This document shows, in pieces, positions 1-7,883 of a stretch of DNA of 45,695 nt (the first letter of the stretch is position 1; each line of letters starts with the position of its first letter). The notes under the pieces were generated by a model. That model ran no database searches, was not told the origin of the DNA, and was given only the letters and a program-made list of their open reading frames with translations. Made by a program: the position numbers and the translations under genes. This DNA comes from an uncultured Muribaculaceae bacterium (GTDB lineage Bacteria; Bacteroidota; Bacteroidia; Bacteroidales; Muribaculaceae): contig CAJTPK010000027.1 in the NCBI GenBank assembly GCA_910578075.1, positions 1-45,695 of the forward strand, in the 5' to 3' direction.

Positions 1-18
1 CGATTGAATAAATTATCT

Positions 19-66
19 CGGAAACAAGCCGCCCCTAAAGCTAAATTTTTTATGAAACGGACTCTT
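19..66 (-). repeat. Partial inverted copy of the 9.0-kb repeat element end
   Basis: This stretch reads, in reverse complement, almost the same as 9007-9053: the shared core includes AAACAAGCCGCCCCTAAAGC followed by an A/T run and ATGARACGGACTCT. It therefore holds the outer end of the same inverted-repeat element found after prfA. Only about 48 bases match here and the window begins just before it, so whether a full element lies upstream cannot be seen. Confidence 0.7.
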
Positions 67-79
67 ACAAAATTAATAA

Positions 80-107
80 AAAAAGCGGCTCCGGAGAGTC
101 GCTTTTT
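80..107 (-). terminator. Intrinsic terminator of the exbB-exbD-exbD-tonB operon
   Basis: An 11-bp stem (80-90 with 97-107, one G-T pair) with a 6-base loop lies about 20 bases past the tonB stop. In the leftward direction it is followed by a T-rich run, as expected for a Rho-independent terminator closing the operon. Confidence 0.75.
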
Positions 108-127
108 CATATTTAATCAAAATTTGA

Positions 128-1000
128 TTACTGGTTCTGGAGGCGGAACACAACCGGAAGGTTGAAGTAGCTTCGCACAGCAACACCGTTGTTTTTACCG
201 GGCTGCCATTTGGGCATCTTCTTAACCACGCGGAGTGCCTCGCGGTCGAGGTCGCGGTCAACACCCTTGAGAATCTCAGCCTTGCCAATCGAACCGTCCT
301 TCTCAACGACGAACTTAACGATTACACGACCTTGGATATCGTTCTGCTGTGCAGACTCGGGATAACGTACGTTATTGTTGAGCCACTTCATCATAGCTGC
401 TGTTCCACCGGGGAACTCAGCCTGCTGCTCCACAGCTACGAAAATCTCTTCCTCTTTGGGTTTAACTTCGGGTTCGGGTTCTTTTACAACAACCTGCTCC
501 TGCACTGCCTTGAATTTGTCGGCGTCATCGCTACCTTCCTGAGTCACGACACCGCGGGCGGTGTTGTCCTCTTTCTGGGTATCCATATCCATCACCTCGT
601 TTTTCACCTTATCGGCATCAACGATGGCAATCTGGGTTACCTGTACGGTTGCGAGAACCTCTTCAGGCACTTCAATTTCAGGTTGTTCAAATTTCTGCTC
701 TTCAATCTCAGGCTCCTCGGGCACTTCCTCCTGCTGCTCAGCAAGCTGGGCTGCAAGCATCTGTTCGCGCTGCTCCTTAAGAGCGATTGCCTGCTGCTCG
801 GCGCGATAGTCCGACCATTTGCTGAGCGCGATGATGAGGATGAAGATCACCACAAGACCGATCAGAGTGAAGAGTGCTGCCAAGTTATGACGTTTGTCGC
901 TCTCTTTACGAAGCTGATAAGCACCAAATTCTTTGTTCTTATCGGCAAAGACGAGGTTACGCCAGTCGGATGAGGTCAGATCTACATTTCTATTAGCCAT
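128..1000 (-). CDS. tonB: TonB-family energy transducer
   Basis: A 290-residue inner-membrane protein that should pass proton-motive energy from the ExbB/ExbD motor to TonB-dependent outer-membrane receptors. It has a cytoplasmic N-terminus, one membrane segment at about residues 40-62, a long periplasmic stretch rich in Glu, Gln, Pro and Val (about 65-195), and a C-terminal TonB domain (about 200-290) with the typical FPGG...YP...GRV...F.V..DG sequence and a PGK...V.V...PV.F end. It is the last gene of a leftward operon, 36 bases after exbD, and is followed by a clear terminator. The KNKEFGAYQLRK sequence near the N-terminus is typical of Bacteroidetes TonB proteins. The family call is firm; which receptors it serves cannot be told. 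Confidence 0.93.
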   Translation of the reverse strand: MANRNVDLTSSDWRNLVFADKNKEFGAYQLRKESDKRHNLAALFTLIGLVVIFILIIALSKWSDYRAEQQAIALKEQREQMLAAQLAEQQEEVPEEPEIEEQKFEQPEIEVPEEVLATVQVTQIAIVDADKVKNEVMDMDTQKEDNTARGVVTQEGSDDADKFKAVQEQVVVKEPEPEVKPKEEEIFVAVEQQAEFPGGTAAMMKWLNNNVRYPESAQQNDIQGRVIVKFVVEKDGSIGKAEILKGVDRDLDREALRVVKKMPKWQPGKNNGVAVRSYFNLPVVFRLQNQ

Positions 1001-1036
1001 TTTTCTTTCTGCTTTAAGTATTAATAAATCCGACTA

Positions 1037-1816
1037 TTACTTATGGTGTCTGTTCTGATAGTCAATCACCATGAGTGAATCCGCCTTGGTCATGTTGTCG
1101 ATCTGATATTTTGAAATCGAGTTGATCTGCATCTCGTCAAGCACCGACACGAGGCTTCCGAAAGATGCCTGGGGTGTTGATTTGATGATGACAACCGGTT
1201 TCTTCAGATTCTCATCTTTTCTGATCTTGGAGGCAGCCTCATCATAAGCCATCTGAGCTTTCTCGCGGCCATCTTTGGTTTCGAGGCTTCCGAAACCGCC
1301 GTTGGCGTATTTCTCTTTGAGCTTATTGATTTCGGTCAAGACATCCTTGTTACGCTGCTGGATAATCTCGCGGATACCGCGGGCTTTGCCAGATTTCTCG
1401 TCGTTGGCAAGGAATTCGGATTCCTGAATGTTGTTGTTCTCGGAAAGCACTGTTCCGCCGGGGCCTAAGATTCCGGCGTCGCCACCGGGCTTACCAAAGT
1501 AGTAATAAATGATAGGCTGAACTTTACCATTCACTGTGTCCACATCAAATGTTCCGGTTTTTCTTTTTGCATCAAGAATGATTGTTACAGCGTCGTCGGC
1601 TGATGCCTGTGACATGTTCTCCTCATTCTGCACCTTTTCATTTGAAGGGAGCGCTATTGTAAGAGTTTGCGATTTGATCATTGTCGTACAGAGCATGAAG
1701 AACGTAATAAGCAACATGTTCATGTCGACCATCGGCGTGAAATCCACGCGGATCTGCATTTTTTTCTGGTGGCCTTTCTTACCTTTGCCACCGTCGTTTT
1801 GTTGAACTTCTGCCAT
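1037..1816 (-). CDS. exbD: ExbD-family biopolymer transport protein (second copy)
   Basis: A 259-residue ExbD/TolR-type protein, part of the proton channel that drives TonB. The N-terminus is basic (GKGKKGHQKK), followed by one membrane helix with the family's essential Asp in the FTPMVDMNMLLITFFML stretch (near residues 26-43). Ordinary ExbD proteins are about 140 residues; here the periplasmic part carries a long insert (about residues 85-205) rich in Lys, Glu and Asn before the usual C-terminal fold that ends with a residue pattern like VSVLDEMQINSISKYQIDN. It lies 5 bases from the upstream exbD and 36 bases before tonB, so the pair is probably co-translated and may form a heteromeric periplasmic unit. 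Confidence 0.9.
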   Translation of the reverse strand: MAEVQQNDGGKGKKGHQKKMQIRVDFTPMVDMNMLLITFFMLCTTMIKSQTLTIALPSNEKVQNEENMSQASADDAVTIILDAKRKTGTFDVDTVNGKVQPIIYYYFGKPGGDAGILGPGGTVLSENNNIQESEFLANDEKSGKARGIREIIQQRNKDVLTEINKLKEKYANGGFGSLETKDGREKAQMAYDEAASKIRKDENLKKPVVIIKSTPQASFGSLVSVLDEMQINSISKYQIDNMTKADSLMVIDYQNRHHK

Positions 1817-1821
1817 AATTA

Positions 1822-2547
1822 TTATTCTTCCGCTCCTTTGAGAGCTGTCAATAACGTAAACTTATTCATGTGGATTGTCTGGAGGTTATCCATTACCATA
1901 TGCACGATATCAAAAGAGGTGTTCTGGTCTGCCTTGATGGCTACACCGGTACCGTCTTTGATTTTATCGGCGAGGTTGGAGTTCTCTGTCTGGCGCATGG
2001 CCTTCATCCACATCTGGAATTCATTCGGTTTGGCTTCATCGGAATTCCATGAAATTGGAATACCGGTGACATGGTTGGGATTTTCGTCCTCGCCTGAAAG
2101 CCATTGGTCCATCTTGGTCTGACCTTCCTGCTGTGAGGCAAGGTCAAGGAATTCACCCATCTGATTGAGGGGCACACCAAAAGAACCGATCTTGCTGAAG
2201 GCGTACTTCTGCTCAGGTGTGAAGCTGATTTTATTCTTATGCGACTCGTTGTAGATTTCGCTCACTTTGTCGAGCAGCGCCATCTTCATCTTCTCGTTGC
2301 TCCAATTGGATGAAGTGTCGTTGTTCATTGTGAGCCAAACTTTGCCTTCCGGGCTCAGAAGCACCTGCACGAAGTTGGTTTCCTGCACCTTCTCCGTTGA
2401 TACGGACGGAGGTGTGATTACCGTTGTGGGCTCCTTCTGGAGGAAGGTGGAAGTCAACATGAAGAAGGTAAGCAAAAGCACGGTCACATCACTCATCGCG
2501 GTCATGTCGATGAATGTGCTTTTTCTTGCAATTTTTACTCTTCCCAT
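1822..2547 (-). CDS. exbD: ExbD-family biopolymer transport protein (first copy)
   Basis: A 241-residue ExbD/TolR-type protein. A single membrane helix near residues 12-34 contains the conserved Asp (FIDMTAMSDVTVLLLTFFML). The periplasmic part is, as in the neighbouring copy, about 100 residues longer than in E. coli ExbD, with a stretch rich in Trp, Asn and Gln (about 95-190) before the C-terminal domain (DQNTSFDIVHMVMDNLQTIHMNKFTLL, a form of the usual ExbD ending). It sits between exbB and the second exbD in one operon. The two ExbDs are clearly related in plan but diverged in sequence, which suggests division of labour rather than a recent duplication. Confidence 0.9.
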   Translation of the reverse strand: MGRVKIARKSTFIDMTAMSDVTVLLLTFFMLTSTFLQKEPTTVITPPSVSTEKVQETNFVQVLLSPEGKVWLTMNNDTSSNWSNEKMKMALLDKVSEIYNESHKNKISFTPEQKYAFSKIGSFGVPLNQMGEFLDLASQQEGQTKMDQWLSGEDENPNHVTGIPISWNSDEAKPNEFQMWMKAMRQTENSNLADKIKDGTGVAIKADQNTSFDIVHMVMDNLQTIHMNKFTLLTALKGAEE

Positions 2548-2606
2548 ATTAGCTATAAACTTAATTCGGTTTTGTTAAAGTTAGTTGTGTATTCTCTATT
2601 GAAGAA

Positions 2607-3467
2607 TTACTTGTGTGTAGCAGCGAATGTAGCTACGATAGAGAAACCGATTTCGTCGATAGCGTAGGTAAGGTTGTCGATCTTGTTGGTGAAGAAGTTG
2701 TAGGAAATTACAGCGAAAGCACCGGTTGCGATACCGAAAGCGGTGTTCACAAGAGCCTCGGAGATACCGGTAGAAAGCTCTGTGGAGTCAGGAGAACCGG
2801 ATGATGCAAGAGCCTGGAATGATTTGATCATACCCATAACGGTTCCGAGAAGTCCGACGAGTGTGCCGAGTGTGGTGAGGGTTGCGATGATAGGAAGGTT
2901 CTGTGACAGACCGGGCATCTCAAGAGCTGTAGCCTCTTCTACCTCGTTGCGGAGGGTTGTGAGTTTCTGCTCTTTGCTGAGAGTTGTGTTCTCGTCCATC
3001 TCTTTGTAGCGAACAAGTGTGTTGTAAACAACAGATGCTACAGAACCTTTCTGAGCTTTGCAACGCTGCATAGCTGCGTCAATCTTGTTGGCTGCGAGGT
3101 CTGCCTTGATGTCAGCAACGAATTTTGTTGTGTTGCCTTTGCCAGATGCAGAGCTGATTGCGATCCAACGCTCGATTGAAAGCACGATAACTGTGAGAAG
3201 AAGGGTCATCAGGATAGGCACGATGAAACCGCCTTTGTAAACTGTACCGGCGAGGTTCAAGGGATGTCCGTCTGTTGTGCCGCCTTCGAAGTTACCGGAG
3301 TAACCCATACCGAAGAGGAAGATACATACAGCTGCGATTGCGCATGCGATGATCACGAGGAATGCATTGCGGATACCGCGGATGTTGCTGATTTTTTCCT
3401 CTTTTTTCACTTTTGCAGAAACAGTTGCTGCTGCCGGCTTGGGCGCCATAGGTTTCTGAGATTCCAT
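2607..3467 (-). CDS. exbB: ExbB/TolQ/MotA proton channel protein
   Basis: A 286-residue inner-membrane protein of the MotA/TolQ/ExbB family, the ring-forming proton channel that works with ExbD and TonB. The visible membrane segments are near residues 33-53, 76-97, about 190-215 and 235-258. The cytoplasmic loop holds the family pattern LSKEQKLTTLRNEVEEA, and the later part has LPIIATLTTLGTLVGLLGTVMGMI and a STELSTGISEALVNTAFG stretch, both hallmarks of the family. It is the first gene of the operon, 59 bases ahead of the first exbD. The N-terminal 30 residues are rich in Ala, Pro and Lys and precede an extra helix compared with E. coli ExbB. Confidence 0.95.
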   Translation of the reverse strand: MESQKPMAPKPAAATVSAKVKKEEKISNIRGIRNAFLVIIACAIAAVCIFLFGMGYSGNFEGGTTDGHPLNLAGTVYKGGFIVPILMTLLLTVIVLSIERWIAISSASGKGNTTKFVADIKADLAANKIDAAMQRCKAQKGSVASVVYNTLVRYKEMDENTTLSKEQKLTTLRNEVEEATALEMPGLSQNLPIIATLTTLGTLVGLLGTVMGMIKSFQALASSGSPDSTELSTGISEALVNTAFGIATGAFAVISYNFFTNKIDNLTYAIDEIGFSIVATFAATHK

Positions 3468-3685
3468 AATCGTTCTAAATTTAAATTGTTTTTGTTAAAA
3501 AGATTAATTTATTTCTTTAAGATTTTTTCCTTTTACCTTGTTTTCTGTCGGCTCGCCTAAGATCTTTTTCATGTGTCAGGTTATCCTTGCGAGCTTTCAT
3601 GTGTATTGGGTTTTATCTTTGTCTGAGCGCACGCCGGGAGTATGCCTGCAGGGCATTATGCGAGCCTTTTATGCGGTCGACATTG

Positions 3686-3716
3686 CAAAGTTACAATATA
3701 TTTTGAATAAATCATC
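3686..3716 (-). promoter_or_regulatory. Likely promoter of the exbB operon
   Basis: On the minus strand TAACTTTG (3693-3686) fits the Bacteroidetes -7 box TAnnTTTG exactly. The box 19 bases upstream is GATG, only a partial match to TTTG. The leader to exbB would be about 210 bases. The gene-free stretch 3468-3902 holds this promoter and the pgk terminator; I see nothing else convincing in it. Confidence 0.5.
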
Positions 3717-3824
3717 ATCAGATTATAAAAAATATGGTGTTTCGGTTCATAATTTTATTTTATTAAGTAATCTGATGCGCAAAAATATGTTTTATAACAT
3801 AAATTCAGGGTTTCATTGTATAAG

Positions 3825-3858
3825 AAAAGAGATCTGACTATAGTGTCGGATCTCTTTT
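3825..3858 (-). terminator. Intrinsic terminator of pgk
   Basis: A 13-bp hairpin (3825-3837 with 3846-3858, one mismatch-type G-T pair, 8-base loop) with A/T tracts at both edges lies 45 bases beyond the pgk stop. Its symmetric A and T edges could also stop rightward transcription. Confidence 0.75.
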
Positions 3859-3902
3859 CATTTATTATGTCAGATGCATGCGCGCATGCACCGTATGGCA
3901 TG

Positions 3903-5156
3903 TTATTTTCCTTCGATAGCTGCAACGCCGGGAAGAGTCTTGCCCTCGATAGCTTCGAGAAGTGCACCACCACCGGTTGATACATATGAAACGCTGTCGG
4001 CAAGACCAAATTTGTTGACACATGCAACGGAGTCACCACCACCAACGAGTGAGAATGCTCCGTTTTCAGTCGCCTCTACGATAGCATCAGCTATTGCTTT
4101 TGATCCGGTTGTGAATTTATCGAACTCAAATACTCCGGCAGGACCGTTCCAGAGGATTGTCTTGGCGGGAACGATTACATCGCGGAATGCCTTGATTGAT
4201 TCGGGACCTGCGTCCATGCCTTCCCATCCCTCGGGAATCTCCATGACAGAGCAGATCTGTGTGTCTGCGTCATTGCTGAATTGGTTACCTGCAACGCAGT
4301 CTGAGCCGAGCACGAGGTTTACACCTTTCTCTTTTGCTTTCTTCATGATGTCGAGAGCAAGATCGAGTTTGTCGTTCTCGCAGATAGAGTCGCCGATATT
4401 GCCACCCTGAGCCTTTGCGAATGTGTATGTCATACCACCGCAGAGGATGAGGTTGTCAACCTTATCCATGAGGTTCTCGATAATACCGATTTTTGTCGAT
4501 ACTTTTGAACCACCCATGATAGCGGTGAAAGGACGTTTGATATCTTTAAGGATATTGTCAACAGCCTTAACCTCTTTCTCCATGAGGAAGCCGAGCATTT
4601 TATCCTGCTGATCGAAGTAGTCAGCGATGACTGCTGTCGAAGCATGGCGACGGTGTGCGGTTCCGAATGCATCGTTAACGTATACATCTGCGTAGCTTGC
4701 AAGAGTTTTTGCGAATTCTTTCTGACGCTCTTTCATCTCTTTCTTTGCAGCCTCGTATGCGGGGTCTGCTTTATCGATACCTACGGGCTTGCCTTCCTCC
4801 TCGGGATAGAAACGGAGGTTCTCAAGGAGAAGCACTTCTCCGGGCTTGAGATCTTTTGCTGCCTCCTGTGCTGTCATGCAGTCGGGAGCGAATTTCACAT
4901 CGCGGCCGAGAGCTTTGGCTACGGCCTCGCGAATCTGAGAAAGACTGAGTTTGGGATTAACTTTGCCTTTGGGTTTGCCCATGTGCGACATGAGTATCAG
5001 GGCGCCGCCGTCCTCAAGGATTTTCTTGAGCGTGGGGAGGGCACCGCGGATACGGGTGTCATCGGTGATGTTTCCGTTTTCATCAAGGGGCACATTAAAG
5101 TCAACCCTGACGATGGCTTTTTTGCCGTTAAAATTGAAATCTTCGATTTTAGCCAT
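3903..5156 (-). CDS. pgk: Phosphoglycerate kinase
   Basis: A 417-residue cytoplasmic glycolytic enzyme converting 1,3-bisphosphoglycerate and ADP to 3-phosphoglycerate and ATP. The N-domain substrate site is visible as VRVDFNVPLD (residues 17-26) with DDTRIRGALPTL after it, then SHMGKPKGK and a LLENLRFYPEEEG stretch. The hinge and nucleotide domain show AIMGGSKVSTKI, the LILCGGMTYTF stretch, LWNGPAGVFE and the C-terminal GGGDSVAC and STGGGA motifs. Length matches the family. It stands alone, between its own terminator and a divergent promoter region. A -7-like box sits at 5225-5232. Confidence 0.98.
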   Translation of the reverse strand: MAKIEDFNFNGKKAIVRVDFNVPLDENGNITDDTRIRGALPTLKKILEDGGALILMSHMGKPKGKVNPKLSLSQIREAVAKALGRDVKFAPDCMTAQEAAKDLKPGEVLLLENLRFYPEEEGKPVGIDKADPAYEAAKKEMKERQKEFAKTLASYADVYVNDAFGTAHRRHASTAVIADYFDQQDKMLGFLMEKEVKAVDNILKDIKRPFTAIMGGSKVSTKIGIIENLMDKVDNLILCGGMTYTFAKAQGGNIGDSICENDKLDLALDIMKKAKEKGVNLVLGSDCVAGNQFSNDADTQICSVMEIPEGWEGMDAGPESIKAFRDVIVPAKTILWNGPAGVFEFDKFTTGSKAIADAIVEATENGAFSLVGGGDSVACVNKFGLADSVSYVSTGGGALLEAIEGKTLPGVAAIEGK

Positions 5157-5360
5157 TTTATTTCTATATTGGGTTATTGATATCTATATTTGGCATCTGC
5201 AATCTTATCATTTGTCGATAGCTGCAAATATATCATCTGCAAAATTAATAAAAATAACAAATTTCCACAAGTTAAATTTAGTTGGTGCGGTTTAAATAAG
5301 CCTTTGGGAAATATTTATATGCTATTATTTATTAATTTTGTATCAAAATATGAATAAGAG
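5157..5360. promoter_or_regulatory. Divergent promoter region between pgk and the amgK-like gene
   Basis: Two exact -7 boxes are seen: TATATTTG on the minus strand (5232-5225) facing pgk, and TAATTTTG on the plus strand (5333-5340) 20 bases before the amgK-like start. Neither has a TTTG at exactly 19 bases, so the -33 parts are unclear. Confidence 0.45.
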
Positions 5361-6851
5361 ATGACTGATCTGAATAATGATATTGCAGTTCTGAAGAAAA
5401 TGTGTGCCGATGTCGGGATGGATGTTTCCGGTATCGTGAAACTCCCTGGAGCCGGTTCCGGAAGACGATATTACAGGATTTTATCCTCCGGGGAGGGACT
5501 CATGTGCGAGAATGATGTCTTGACCGGTTCGCAATCCGTGCGTTCAATTATCGGAGTGGCAGGTGATAATCGCAACGATTGCACTGCTTTTGTGAGTCTT
5601 TCTGATTCTTTTGCCAATGCGGGAATATCTGTGCCGAGGGTGCTGGCCGTTTCTGCTGACGGCATGCATTATCTGCAGGAGGATTTGGGAACAGTGTCTC
5701 TTTTTGATATGATTCCGCATGGGGGTGATCCTATCCCTTCCGAAGTTGAGCGTATAATAAAGGAGTGTATTGAGGGATTGGTAAGGATGCAGCTTTGTCC
5801 ACCGAATGTGTGGGAGCAAGGGGTTGTCTACAAACCTTTCGACCGGAGACAGGTCATGTGGGATTTGAATTATTTCAAATATGAGTATCTTCGTCCGGCG
5901 TCGGTTGACTTTGATGAAGATGCGCTTGAAGATGATTTCGAACGTTTTGCCGATGGATTATGCGCTTACGGATTTGATACAAACGGATTTATGTTCCGTG
6001 ATTTCCAGAGCCGCAATGTGATGATCTGCAATGGCAAGCCGTATTTTATAGATTTCCAGGGAGGCCGGAAGGGTCCTGGAATATATGATGCAGTTTCGTT
6101 TCTTTGGCAGGCTAAGGCGGGGTTCTCTGATGATTTCAGGAGTAAGATGCTTGATTATTATTTTGAGATGCGACATGTATTGGCAGGAGAAAACAGAGAT
6201 CATGTGCGCGAAAGGAAACTGACATATGATTTTGCTTTATTCCGCACTCTCCAGGTGCTCGGAGCTTATGGACTCCGTGGTCTGGTTGAACGCAAGGCTC
6301 ATTTTATAGAAAGCATTCCTCCTGCATTGAGAAATCTCAGAAGTCTGCTTTCTTCCGGTGCTGCCGACGATTATCCGGAGTTGAAGCGGGTTTGCCGTGA
6401 GATTTGCAATGATGCAAGATTTAAGGAGAATGAGATCGGAGCGTTGCATATAGGAGCGTTGCATATAAAGGTGTTCAGTTTCTCATATAAGAAAGGTTAT
6501 CCGGCGGATTATACAGGTAATGGGGGAGGATTCATGTTTGATTGCAGGGGTATGCATAATCCGGGACGCTATCAGGAATACAAGTCATTGACCGGCAGGG
6601 ACCGAGCTGTTATTGATTTCCTTGAGGAAAGGGGTGAGGTGCAGGAGTTTGTCAGAAAGGCGGTGGATATTGTCTCTCCCTCGGTAGAGACCTATATTCG
6701 ACGTGGATTTTCTAATCTGCAGATCGGATTTGGTTGCACCGGTGGACAGCATCGTTCCGTGTATTGTGCGGAACACGTGGCTTCGATCTTAGCTGACAAG
6801 TATCCCGAAGCGACCGTAACACTCATTCACCGGGAACATCCTTCTAATTAG
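5361..6851 (+). CDS. AmgK-like amino-sugar kinase fused to a RapZ C-terminal domain
   Basis: A 496-residue two-domain protein. Residues about 1-345 are an aminoglycoside-phosphotransferase-like kinase: the catalytic loop FMFRDFQSRNVM (about 212-223) matches the family H.D....N loop with Phe-Arg in place of the usual His, and YFIDFQGGRKGP follows as the metal-binding DFG-type segment. Residues about 365-496 match the C-terminal half of RapZ, including GCTGGQHRSVY near 457-467. AmgK enzymes phosphorylate the anomeric carbon of N-acetylmuramic acid or N-acetylglucosamine in peptidoglycan recycling; the RapZ C-terminal domain binds glucosamine-6-phosphate in E. coli. The next gene, 23 bases downstream, is a MurU-like nucleotidyltransferase, which supports the AmgK reading. 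Substrate choice is inferred from this pairing. The linker contains an exact 15-base tandem duplication. Confidence 0.85.
   Translation: MTDLNNDIAVLKKMCADVGMDVSGIVKLPGAGSGRRYYRILSSGEGLMCENDVLTGSQSVRSIIGVAGDNRNDCTAFVSLSDSFANAGISVPRVLAVSADGMHYLQEDLGTVSLFDMIPHGGDPIPSEVERIIKECIEGLVRMQLCPPNVWEQGVVYKPFDRRQVMWDLNYFKYEYLRPASVDFDEDALEDDFERFADGLCAYGFDTNGFMFRDFQSRNVMICNGKPYFIDFQGGRKGPGIYDAVSFLWQAKAGFSDDFRSKMLDYYFEMRHVLAGENRDHVRERKLTYDFALFRTLQVLGAYGLRGLVERKAHFIESIPPALRNLRSLLSSGAADDYPELKRVCREICNDARFKENEIGALHIGALHIKVFSFSYKKGYPADYTGNGGGFMFDCRGMHNPGRYQEYKSLTGRDRAVIDFLEERGEVQEFVRKAVDIVSPSVETYIRRGFSNLQIGFGCTGGQHRSVYCAEHVASILADKYPEATVTLIHREHPSN
6438..6467 (+). repeat. Perfect 15-bp tandem duplication in the kinase-RapZ linker
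   Basis: GGAGCGTTGCATATA occurs twice head to tail, giving GALHI-GALHI in the protein. It keeps the reading frame and falls where the kinase domain ends and the RapZ-like domain begins, so it is probably tolerated as a linker extension. Confidence 0.9.
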
Positions 6852-6874
6852 ATGGACTCTAAACAGTGACAATA

Positions 6875-7612
6875 ATGAAAGCGATGATATTGGCTGCCGG
6901 ACTCGGCACGCGACTTAAACCATGGACATTGGAACATCCTAAAGCTCTTGTGCCGGTTGATGGAGTTCCTATGCTCGAGAGGGTGATATTGAAATTGAAG
7001 TCTCAGGGATTTGATGAGATTGTTGTCAATGTTCACCATTTCGCTGACCAGATAATAGATTTCCTTGCCGCCCATGATTTTGGGGTGACCGTAAATGTGA
7101 GCGATGAAAGCCCTTGCCTTCTTGATACCGGCGGCGGCATATTGCATGCCGGAGAGTATCTTGCCGGCGAGCCATTTCTTGTGCACAATGTGGATATTCT
7201 CAGCGATGCTGATCTTGCCGGACTGATGCATTCGCATCTGTCGCAGGGAGATGACGTGACGTTGCTCACCAGCGGCAGAGAGTCTTCGCGCAAACTGCTT
7301 TTTAATGATGACGGCGAATTGCGAGGGTGGCATAATCTTTCAAGTGGAGAATACCGTCCTGCCGGTTGTGAAAATGGGGTTGATCTTAAAGAGGAGGCGT
7401 TCAGCGGCATCTATGTCATGTCTCCTTCCGGATTGGTTGCTTTAAGAAGCTATAGCGAGACTACAGGCCGCAATGTCTTCCCAATAATGGATTTCCTTTT
7501 GACGCTTCCTGATAAAATCAAAATCCGCAGAAATTATTCCGCGGATTTGAAACTTATAGATATCGGCAAACCGGACACGTTACGACAGGCATCCGGATTG
7601 TCGTTCTATTGA
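6875..7612 (+). CDS. MurU-like sugar-1-phosphate nucleotidyltransferase
   Basis: A 245-residue NTP-transferase. The N-terminus has the signature MILAAGLGTRLKP...PKALVPV with the phosphate-binding loop and catalytic Lys, followed by VVNVHHFADQI and DTGGGI. The HNVDILSD stretch near residue 106 supplies the metal-binding Asp. MurU joins N-acetylmuramate-1-phosphate to UTP to make UDP-MurNAc in the recycling route that bypasses de novo synthesis; placement directly behind an AmgK-like kinase makes this the best reading. Other hexose-1-phosphate nucleotidyltransferases share the fold, so specificity is inferred. I use ATG 6875; an in-frame GTG lies at 6866. Confidence 0.82.
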   Translation: MKAMILAAGLGTRLKPWTLEHPKALVPVDGVPMLERVILKLKSQGFDEIVVNVHHFADQIIDFLAAHDFGVTVNVSDESPCLLDTGGGILHAGEYLAGEPFLVHNVDILSDADLAGLMHSHLSQGDDVTLLTSGRESSRKLLFNDDGELRGWHNLSSGEYRPAGCENGVDLKEEAFSGIYVMSPSGLVALRSYSETTGRNVFPIMDFLLTLPDKIKIRRNYSADLKLIDIGKPDTLRQASGLSFY

Positions 7613-7788
7613 TGGTGATGTATATAGGAGCGGTTCTTGCTGCTGTTGAACTGGAACACGCATCCGAGGATAAGGAATACAACTGCAATTCCACCGATCC
7701 ACCATGTTGTGGCCACGGCGGTGGTGAAACATGACACAATCAGCAATATTGAGCCGATAATGTAGCTGAGGATGGAAAGTGTTTTCAT
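7606..7788 (-). CDS. Small two-helix membrane protein
   Basis: A 60-residue protein with two hydrophobic helices (about residues 4-22 and 28-46) and a polar, His-rich tail ending HHHQ. It runs against the MurU-like gene and overlaps its 3' end by 7 bases. No family recognised; compact two-helix proteins of this sort are common in Bacteroidales. The clean hydrophobic pattern and an A/T-rich leader (7789-7860) suggest a real gene, but the length leaves doubt. Confidence 0.55.
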   Translation of the reverse strand: MKTLSILSYIIGSILLIVSCFTTAVATTWWIGGIAVVFLILGCVFQFNSSKNRSYIHHHQ

Positions 7789-7883
7789 ATTTGCGGAAAT
7801 TTAGGTGTTAATAATCTTTTTTCATTATAACACGAAAATTCCCGAAAAGATTAACACGTTATGATAAATTATTAAAATAACAT

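Noticed and set aside
332..973. Long frame on the plus strand inside tonB
   Set aside because: It is antisense to a clear TonB protein and is Leu/Phe-rich as expected from reversed Glu/Lys codons.
5225..5340. Full consensus promoters for pgk and the amgK-like gene
   Set aside because: Only the -7 boxes fit; no TTTG is found at 18-20 bases in either direction, so I list them only as a promoter region.
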